DNA of 64,000 nucleotides from Nitrospinaceae bacterium (GTDB lineage: Bacteria > Nitrospinota > Nitrospinia > Nitrospinales > Nitrospinaceae), in assembly GCA_029261535.1 (NCBI GenBank), contig JAJDBF010000026.1, positions 61,271 through 125,270 of the forward strand. The letters are read 5' to 3'. Below, piece after piece: positions 57,993-64,000 of this stretch; positions within the stretch are counted from its first letter, which is position 1; each line of letters opens with the position of its first letter. Both the position numbers and the translations under genes were made by a program. A model generated the notes under the pieces. It had not been told where the DNA came from. It made no database searches and worked only from the letters and a program-made list of their open reading frames with translations.

Positions 57993-58682
57993 TTAAATAT
58001 CAACAGGGATTTCTTTATTCAGCGAAATCGAGGACGCTGTCACCCGGCAGTTGATTCCGAACAGGCCAACACCCGCGTCCTGTGCGCGACGCAGGGCCTC
58101 GCCAAACTTGGGGTCGATCTCGTTGTTGGGAGAAATCGACCGGGTGTCACTGCGCTGGGAAACAAACAGCACCACCGCCCCGACCCCCTTCTGCTTCAGT
58201 TGGATTAATTCTTCCACATGCTTGCGGCCTCGCTCGGTCGGGGCATCAGGGAATTTGCCGACCGTCTTCTCCACCAGACTCACCGACTTGACCTCAACGT
58301 AAGTTTCCTTCCCGTCCTTTATCAGACAAAAATCAAAGCGGCTGGCACCCTGTTTGACCTCAGCAGAAAAAGAATCGAACTCACCTAAACATTTTATTTT
58401 GTTTTTAGTCAGGCCATCTTTGACCAAGGTGTTGGCGAAGACAGGGTACACGCTCACCCAGAGATTTTGGTGACGCACCAGTGCCAGCGTGTACTGGGTT
58501 TTTCGCGTTTCACTTGGCTTGTGGATCAGGCGAACCTTGCGCTTGGGGATCATCAGTCCGGGCAAACGCCCCGGATCCGGAACATGCGCCAGCACCTCTT
58601 CGCCATTTATTTCTACTTGCGCCAGATAACGGTTGGGGCGTTCAAGAAACACTCCGTCCACAATGGTGTCGCCGAGTTTCAT
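57993..58682 (-). CDS. sfsA: SfsA family DNA/RNA nuclease-like protein
   Basis: 229 residues. An OB-fold N-terminus (DTIVDGVFLERPNRYLAQVE, then AHVPDPGRLPGLMIPKRKVR) precedes a PD-(D/E)xK nuclease-like C-terminal domain: SRFDFCLIKDGKETYVEVKS has the Asp and Glu-x-Lys. TERGRKHVEELIQLKQKGVG follows. SfsA was named for a sugar-fermentation effect in E. coli; its role remains unclear. It lies 43 bp after nuoM on the same strand, where nuoN would normally stand. Confidence 0.93.
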   Translation of the reverse strand: MKLGDTIVDGVFLERPNRYLAQVEINGEEVLAHVPDPGRLPGLMIPKRKVRLIHKPSETRKTQYTLALVRHQNLWVSVYPVFANTLVKDGLTKNKIKCLGEFDSFSAEVKQGASRFDFCLIKDGKETYVEVKSVSLVEKTVGKFPDAPTERGRKHVEELIQLKQKGVGAVVLFVSQRSDTRSISPNNEIDPKFGEALRRAQDAGVGLFGINCRVTASSISLNKEIPVDI

Positions 58683-58725
58683 GGAAGTACTTAAGAGAGT
58701 TTTAAGAGTGGAGGGGAAGAAGCAA

Positions 58726-60246
58726 TCAGTGTCCGCCGTGCCCGTCAGAATGAGCTGGCAGGTTCACCGTTTTTTCAGTGTGAAGAACGTGTTTGACCGC
58801 AGGCTCAACCCGGTCGATCACAACAGCCGGGAACAGGCCGAGGAACACGACCAGAATGCAGGCGGGAATGAGCAATCCCTGCTCCCGGCGATCAATGTCG
58901 GTCATATCTTTTGGAAGCTTGATGGTCGATTCCTGCATGGCTCCCTGAAACATGTAGAGCATGTAAACCGAGGCGAAGACGATGGCGAGACCCGCCATGA
59001 GAACGTAAATGAAGGCCATTTCGCCCAAAACAGGAGAAGTCCACACCGCCATCAGGATGAGGAATTCTCCGACGAATCCGTTCAGCCCCGGCAAACCGAG
59101 GGCCGCCAGCGTGATCAGCATGAACATGGCGTACAGCATCGGCATGCGCCCCTTGAGGCCGCAGAAGCGGTCGAGGTCGCGCGTCCCCACCCGTTCCTCC
59201 AACATGCCGACAATCAGGAACAAGGCCGAAGCGATGATGCCGTGGTTGACCATTTGCAGAACACTGCCGCTCATGCCCTGATTATTGCCGGAAAAAATAC
59301 CCAGCACGATAAATCCCAGGTGACTGATACTCGAGTACGCCACCAACGCCTTGATGTCGCGTTGCGCCACGGCGATCCATGCACCATAGACAATACCGCC
59401 CGCGGCCATCGCGCCAATGATGAGCGAGAAATCGCTGACCGCTTCCGGGAACAGCGGTAGACAAAACCGGATCAAACCGTAGGCACCAGTTTTCGACATG
59501 GCTCCCGTCAAAAGGACCAGCACCGGAATCGGACAGGCCACATAAGTGTGGGGCAACCAACTGTGAAAAGGAAAAATCGGGACCTTGATCGCAAACGCTA
59601 GAAAGAAAAATCCGAACAGGAACAACTGCACTTCGCTCGGAATATGGGTCTGCACCAGCGTCTGGATATCAAAGGTCAACACCTGCGTTGCATCGTAATG
59701 GATCACCGTGATCCAGACAATCGCAACCAGCATCAACAGACTGCCCACCAGTGTATAAAGAACAAACTTTGTGGTGGCGTAAATTCGCTTGCCTTCGCCC
59801 CACATTCCGATCAGGAAATAAGTCGGGACCAGCATCAATTCCCAGAACACATAAAACAGGATGGTGTCCAGCGCGACGAACACGCCGAGGGTTCCGGCTA
59901 GCATCATGAGGATCAGGGCAAGGAACTGCTGAGGATTTTGCTTTTGGGTGCGGGCACTGTTGATTGCCAGAATTCCAAGGAAAGCGGTCAACGCTACCAG
60001 CCACAGGCTGATCCCATCCGCTCCTACTGTATAAGTGATGTTGAGCAGAGGCACCCAGACGAAGGAGTCTACATACTGCATTTCGCCATGATGAAAATCG
60101 TATCCCACAAGTGCGAAGAGTGACAGCACGAACGCAGTTGCCACCGCGCCGTAAGCAAGCTTAATCACTTTTTCCAGTTCAAGACCGCGCTTGAGCATCA
60201 GAAAAAGACCGGCGAGCAGTGGAATGAAAACGATTAACGACAGCAT
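58726..60246 (-). CDS. nuoM: NADH-quinone oxidoreductase subunit M
   Basis: 506 residues, about 14 membrane helices, an antiporter-like proton-pumping subunit. The key Glu is in YVFWELMLVPTYFLIGMWG and the TM7 Lys in LAFAIKVPIFPFHSWL. The following loop, normally PDAHTEAPT, reads PHTYVACPI, replacing the conserved Glu-Ala. AMSKTGAYGLIRF keeps the TM8 Lys. It is the last nuo gene seen; the usual nuoN does not follow. Confidence 0.95.
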   Translation of the reverse strand: MLSLIVFIPLLAGLFLMLKRGLELEKVIKLAYGAVATAFVLSLFALVGYDFHHGEMQYVDSFVWVPLLNITYTVGADGISLWLVALTAFLGILAINSARTQKQNPQQFLALILMMLAGTLGVFVALDTILFYVFWELMLVPTYFLIGMWGEGKRIYATTKFVLYTLVGSLLMLVAIVWITVIHYDATQVLTFDIQTLVQTHIPSEVQLFLFGFFFLAFAIKVPIFPFHSWLPHTYVACPIPVLVLLTGAMSKTGAYGLIRFCLPLFPEAVSDFSLIIGAMAAGGIVYGAWIAVAQRDIKALVAYSSISHLGFIVLGIFSGNNQGMSGSVLQMVNHGIIASALFLIVGMLEERVGTRDLDRFCGLKGRMPMLYAMFMLITLAALGLPGLNGFVGEFLILMAVWTSPVLGEMAFIYVLMAGLAIVFASVYMLYMFQGAMQESTIKLPKDMTDIDRREQGLLIPACILVVFLGLFPAVVIDRVEPAVKHVLHTEKTVNLPAHSDGHGGH

Positions 60247-60264
60247 GAAACTATTGAAGCTCCT

Positions 60265-62136
60265 TTAAAGGAAAATCACAAATACCAGCACCAGGATGAG
60301 ACCGGCGACAGTGTTGAATGCGTACCAGCGGACCTTGCCCGATTGCAGAACACTGATTTGACGGCTGACCTCGCGAACCTGATCGCCCACCATGTCGATG
60401 GCGAAGTCGATGCCTTCCCGCTCAGCACGTTGTTCAAAGAATTTACCAATCACCCGCATGGGCTTGGTGATAAAGAAATTGTACAGTTCGTCGATATAAA
60501 ATTTATTGAGCATCAGATCGTACAGCGGTGCTCCCACCGTCTTGACAAACTCCAATTGGTTCTTGCCCGTCAGGTATAAGCCAATCGCCGACACAATGCC
60601 GAGCAGTGAAACGGTGATCGCGGTGGCTTCCATAATGCTATCGTGAGGCGCGTGCGGCACATGCCCACCGAAGACAGGCGCGAGAAATTCATTGACCCAG
60701 CCTGCCAGATGTCCCGCGAATAACGACAGGAAAGCAAGAATCATCAAAGGCACGACCATCACCCACGGAGATTCGTGCGGATGCGCCTCAGGAGAACGCG
60801 ACTTGCCGAGAAACGTATAAAAGAAAAGTCTGAAGGTGTAGAAGCCCGTCATCCCCGCGCCCAGCAAGGCCAGTCCCCAGAAAACAAAATTGCCGTATTC
60901 AGAAAAGTACGAATGCATGATGATCGCATCCTTGCTATAAAAACCAGCCGTCAGAGGAAAGGCCGTCAAAGCAAGAGACGCAATCAGAAAAGTCGCGAAG
61001 GTGATCGGCATGGGCCGCGCCAGACCTCCCATCTTGCGGATATCCTGTTCTTCATGCAGGGAATGGATCACACTGCCTGCACCAAGGAACAACAGTGCTT
61101 TGAAAAAAGCGTGGGTCATCAGGTGAAACATTCCGACAGAAAAAACGCCGACACCCACTGCCAGGAACATGTAACCCAACTGGCTCATGGTGGAATAAGC
61201 GATGACGCGTTTGATATCGTATTGCACCATCCCCATGGCCCCGGCAAACAGAGCGGTGAGAACACCCACCGACGCGATCAGGAACAGTGTGTACGGGGCC
61301 AGCATGTAGAGTACGTTGCAACGGGCGATCAGGTACACCCCGGCAGTCACCATGGTGGCGGCGTGGATCAACGCGCTCACCGGAGTCGGACCTTCCATCG
61401 CGTCCGGCAACCAGGTGTGCAAAGGAATTTGTGCAGATTTTGCAAAAGCACCGACCAACAGGAACAAGGTGATCAAAAGAATATCGACATCGTTCGCCAT
61501 GAACTTCGCCGGTGCCGCTGAAAAAACTTCCGCGTATGAAATGCTACCGAAGTGATCGTAAATCATGAAGGCCGCGATCACCATGCCCACGTCACCAATG
61601 ACGTTCATCACGAATGCCTTGCGAGCGGCCAGCACCGCGCTGGTCTTATGGGTCCAGAATCCGATGAGCAGGTACGAAGCCAGACCCACCATCGCCCAGC
61701 CGACGATCAGGAAAAAGAAATCCGCCGCCAGCACCAGCAGGCTCATCGAAAAAATAAAAAAGTTCATGTAGGAGAAAAACCGGGCGTATTCCGGGTCTTC
61801 ACTCATATACCCCACGGAGTACACATGAATCAAAAAGCCAACGCCAGTGATGACCAGCAACATGAACACCGACAACGGATCGACCAGGATGGCAAGATCC
61901 AGATGGAAGGTCTGCATGTTCAGCCAGGAGTAGGCGACTTGCACGTTCCCTACCCTCTCCGCCGGATCACTGATCAGCAGTCCCGCCAGCAAAGTCAGGG
62001 TGATCAGAAATGCAACCCCGATGGTGGCGCAACCGATGAAACCGGCAACGGTTTTGGACACACGCTTGCCGTACCAGGACAGGAAAATAAATCCGAGCAT
62101 CGGAAGTATAAGAATGAGCCAGGCGTGGGGGTACAA
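60265..62136 (-). CDS. nuoL: NADH-quinone oxidoreductase subunit L
   Basis: 623 residues with about 16 membrane helices, including the C-terminal lateral helix. The start is TTG at 62136 with AAGGA 6 nt upstream and just after the nuoK stop. The canonical QIPLHTWLPDAMEGPTPVSA, ALIHAATMVTAGVYLIARC and the discontinuous helices are intact. It is the distal antiporter-like pump of complex I in the inner membrane. Confidence 0.97.
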   Translation of the reverse strand: MYPHAWLILILPMLGFIFLSWYGKRVSKTVAGFIGCATIGVAFLITLTLLAGLLISDPAERVGNVQVAYSWLNMQTFHLDLAILVDPLSVFMLLVITGVGFLIHVYSVGYMSEDPEYARFFSYMNFFIFSMSLLVLAADFFFLIVGWAMVGLASYLLIGFWTHKTSAVLAARKAFVMNVIGDVGMVIAAFMIYDHFGSISYAEVFSAAPAKFMANDVDILLITLFLLVGAFAKSAQIPLHTWLPDAMEGPTPVSALIHAATMVTAGVYLIARCNVLYMLAPYTLFLIASVGVLTALFAGAMGMVQYDIKRVIAYSTMSQLGYMFLAVGVGVFSVGMFHLMTHAFFKALLFLGAGSVIHSLHEEQDIRKMGGLARPMPITFATFLIASLALTAFPLTAGFYSKDAIIMHSYFSEYGNFVFWGLALLGAGMTGFYTFRLFFYTFLGKSRSPEAHPHESPWVMVVPLMILAFLSLFAGHLAGWVNEFLAPVFGGHVPHAPHDSIMEATAITVSLLGIVSAIGLYLTGKNQLEFVKTVGAPLYDLMLNKFYIDELYNFFITKPMRVIGKFFEQRAEREGIDFAIDMVGDQVREVSRQISVLQSGKVRWYAFNTVAGLILVLVFVIFL

Positions 62137-62139
62137 AGA

Positions 62140-62439
62140 TTATCCTTTCAACACATCGATATGATCGACATTGAGTTCGTGCCGGGTACGGAAAATAGTC
62201 AGGATGATCGCAAGCCCGACCACCACTTCGGCGGCGGCGACCGTCATGATAATGAGCGCAAATACCTGCCCGTCCATAGACTGTAAAAATTTCGAATACG
62301 CCACCAGCACCAGGTTGACAGCGTTCAACATCAACTCGACACACATGAACATCACCAGCGGATTCTTCCTGATAAGAAAACCTATCGCTCCGATGGAGAA
62401 AATGGATGCGCTCAAGAACAGAATAAAAGTTGTGCCCAT
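62140..62439 (-). CDS. nuoK: NADH-quinone oxidoreductase subunit K
   Basis: 99 residues, three membrane helices. The conserved channel glutamates are E35 ([17 protein letters not shown]) and E70 ([13 protein letters not shown]). It links the antiporter-like subunits to the quinone module. It lies 1 bp after nuoJ and 3 bp before nuoL. Confidence 0.97.
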   Translation of the reverse strand: MGTTFILFLSASIFSIGAIGFLIRKNPLVMFMCVELMLNAVNLVLVAYSKFLQSMDGQVFALIIMTVAAAEVVVGLAIILTIFRTRHELNVDHIDVLKG

Positions 62440-62440
62440 G

Positions 62441-63037
62441 TTACCTCGTGCGCCGACGTATCGGCTTTACTTGAAATTTGGCAAGACAGATCACTCCCAC
62501 GGTTGCGACCAGCAAAAGTATGGACGCAAGCTCAAAGGGAATGAGATGCTTTGAAAACAGGGTCAGGCCAATCGCCTTGGCACTTCCCACCTGTTGTAAG
62601 ACCTCCGGTGTCATCGCACCAGTGACCGGTTTGGTTTCACCTACCGCCAGAGTCATCAGTAACTCACAAAACAAAGTGCCGACGAAGGATACGGCGATGA
62701 ATCTTTCCAGGGTGATATCGGTCAGCTTTAATTCCTCTTTTTTTGCACCGAGCAATGCGATGATAAACAGGAACAGGATCATCACCGCTCCGGCATAAAC
62801 CACTACCTGCACCGCCGCGATGAATTCGGCATTGTAAAGCAGGAACAGGAGGGCCAGACAAACCATGTGCCCGATCAAATACAGCGCACTGTATATGGGG
62901 GAAGAACACACCACCACTCCCAGTGCCGCCAATATCGCAGTCATGCCGACACCCAGGGTCAGCCCCTGATTGAACAGCTCGAAGACCATCGTCGGCTCCA
63001 AACCATCGTTCCAATATTTTTCCAACGTTTCAAACAT
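62441..63037 (-). CDS. nuoJ: NADH-quinone oxidoreductase subunit J
   Basis: 198 residues with five membrane helices. The conserved [18 protein letters not shown] segment (TM3, the pi-bulge helix) is clear. An extra N-terminal segment of about 20 residues precedes TM1. It forms part of the proton path between NuoH and NuoK. It lies 55 bp after nuoI, the widest gap in this nuo run. Confidence 0.95.
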   Translation of the reverse strand: MFETLEKYWNDGLEPTMVFELFNQGLTLGVGMTAILAALGVVVCSSPIYSALYLIGHMVCLALLFLLYNAEFIAAVQVVVYAGAVMILFLFIIALLGAKKEELKLTDITLERFIAVSFVGTLFCELLMTLAVGETKPVTGAMTPEVLQQVGSAKAIGLTLFSKHLIPFELASILLLVATVGVICLAKFQVKPIRRRTR

Positions 63038-63092
63038 AATTCAGCGTATCCTTAATCTATCACTTGCCATCTTTTAATTCTAAAAACTGTCG

Positions 63093-63584
63093 TCACTTAA
63101 CTATTTTTGTATTGCCCAGAAAGTTGACCCGGAACTTGTTTGGCTCGGGGTAAACCAGAAGGTCATCCTTTTCCATTATGTAAGTCCCGCGATCGTAGTC
63201 TGCCAGCTCATAATGTTCGCGCAGAACCACCGCATCCACCGGGCAGGCCTCCTCGCAATAGCCGCAATAGATGCAACGAAGCAGGTTGATCTCGTAGGTC
63301 GCGGCGTAACGCTCACCGGCAGAGACCGGATTTTTCGGATCATTTTCCGCACCCACAACATGGATACAACTGACCGGACAGTTGACCGAGCACAGGCTAC
63401 AGCCGATGCAACGCTCGAGTCCGTTTTCATCACGGTTCAGAAAATGCCGTCCACGGTAACGCGCAGGCATTTCCCGTTTCACTTCCGGATAACAAATGGT
63501 GACGGGCTTGGACACCAGATTGCGAAAGGTGACCCCCAGCCCGATCAGTAAATTTTTTGCACCACTGAATACCGCGCTAATCAT
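63093..63584 (-). CDS. nuoI: NADH-quinone oxidoreductase subunit I
   Basis: 163 residues. Two [4Fe-4S] ferredoxin motifs, CIGCSLCSVNCP and CIYCGYCEEACP, carry electrons (clusters N6a/N6b) toward N2. An N-terminal amphipathic segment associates it with the membrane. RYRGRHFLNRDENGLERC is the usual lead-in. It lies 8 bp after nuoH. Confidence 0.97.
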   Translation of the reverse strand: MISAVFSGAKNLLIGLGVTFRNLVSKPVTICYPEVKREMPARYRGRHFLNRDENGLERCIGCSLCSVNCPVSCIHVVGAENDPKNPVSAGERYAATYEINLLRCIYCGYCEEACPVDAVVLREHYELADYDRGTYIMEKDDLLVYPEPNKFRVNFLGNTKIVK

Positions 63585-63592
63585 GACTCACC

Positions 63593-64000
63593 TCAGATAA
63601 GGCCCGTCGCCTTGAGTGTTCCGTAAAACAACATGTTCGCCAGTGCCAGCGGGAGCAAGAATTTCCAGCCGAAAGCCATCAGGCGATCGTAGCGAATGCG
63701 AGGGAAGGTCGCCCTGATCCAAATAAATGTACAGAGCAGGAAAAACACCTTGCCGACAAACCAGATAATCGGCACATCCAGAAACGCCACCGGAGCATGC
63801 CAGCCGCCGAGAAACAATACGGCAATCAATCCGCTCATGGTGATCATGTTGATGTATTCGCCCATGAAAAACATGGAAAACTTCATGCCGGTATATTCAG
63901 TGAAGAACCCGGCGACCAACTCTTGCTCCGCTTCCGGCAAGTCAAAGGGTGCCCGGTTGGTCTCCGCGAGACCGGCAATAAAAAACAACACAAACGTCAG
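63593..64000 (-). CDS. nuoH: NADH-quinone oxidoreductase subunit H (N-terminal part outside window)
   Basis: The last 136 codons of nuoH; the frame runs off the window edge. It contains the family signature [20 protein letters not shown] and the E-x-x-G-M-K-F segment ([19 protein letters not shown]), which line the quinone cavity and its proton link. The final helices carry [20 protein letters not shown]. It is upstream of nuoI in the operon. Confidence 0.97.
   Translation of the reverse strand: MTFVLFFIAGLAETNRAPFDLPEAEQELVAGFFTEYTGMKFSMFFMGEYINMITMSGLIAVLFLGGWHAPVAFLDVPIIWFVGKVFFLLCTFIWIRATFPRIRYDRLMAFGWKFLLPLALANMLFYGTLKATGLI

Noticed and set aside
58633..59460. A 275-codon plus-strand frame over nuoM
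   Set aside because: The translation is Gln/His/Arg-rich, typical of a shadow of membrane-protein codons.
61552..62286. A 244-codon plus-strand frame over nuoL/nuoK
   Set aside because: Shadow of the hydrophobic nuo genes; no start signal.

Overview
The window is a gene-dense, roughly 50-55% GC stretch from a free-living, diderm (Gram-negative) bacterium. An outer membrane is shown by a TonB-dependent receptor, an OprP-type porin and several lipoproteins. Respiration is aerobic (complex I plus cytochrome bd). NhaD suits a marine or alkaline habitat. My taxonomic lean is a Nitrospinota/Nitrospirota-like lineage. That is inference from the gene mix (archaeal-style ThiD-ThiN fusion, split GlmU, frequent TTG starts) and nothing in the window proves it.

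Layout. 1-7.5 kb is accessory: a truncated AAA+ ATPase, a cytoplasmic beta-propeller, a secreted zinc metalloprotease, a CbiX-like chelatase, a lone PAAR-like DUF4280 protein, a pentapeptide-repeat protein and a small orphan primase-type zinc-finger protein. 7.5-18 kb concerns the envelope and metals: an Asp-box lipoprotein with a CPCC motif, a TonB receptor, a His/Cys-rich exported protein, an OprP-like porin, a SHOCT lipoprotein, and a Zn/Mn ABC importer operon ending in a CobW-type GTPase. 18-26 kb holds a Phd/PIN toxin-antitoxin pair, hemB, a tandem-repeat His-rich protein, a traB-dehydrogenase-methyltransferase operon, uvrB and a PilZ protein. 26-31 kb is the rod-shape operon mreB-mreC-mreD-mrdA. 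31-38.7 kb has a PpiD-like chaperone and a minus-strand operon: Fis-like regulator, GlmU-type uridyltransferase domain, nucleotidyltransferase/left-handed-helix protein, glmS, thiD-thiN. 38.9-43.9 kb on the plus strand is mtaB, SAM hydroxide adenosyltransferase, cydA, cydB, smpB. 44-49 kb on the minus strand is ispA-dxs-hisB-hisH-EamA. 49.5-58.7 kb has nhaD, comF, argD, an MscS-like protein, tgt, two small minus-strand genes, a lipoprotein and sfsA. The window ends in a complex I operon (nuoH partial, I, J, K, L, M) that has no nuoN after nuoM.

How the genes work together. Amino-sugar synthesis (glmS plus two nucleotidyltransferases) and mreBCD/mrdA supply and place cell-wall synthesis. Dxs and IspA make prenyl diphosphates for quinones and undecaprenol, which Nuo and CydAB use and wall synthesis needs. 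Metal handling recurs in several clusters. I saw no tRNA or rRNA gene, CRISPR array, insertion sequence or prophage. Convergent gene pairs are packed so tightly that stop codons share bases at several sites.
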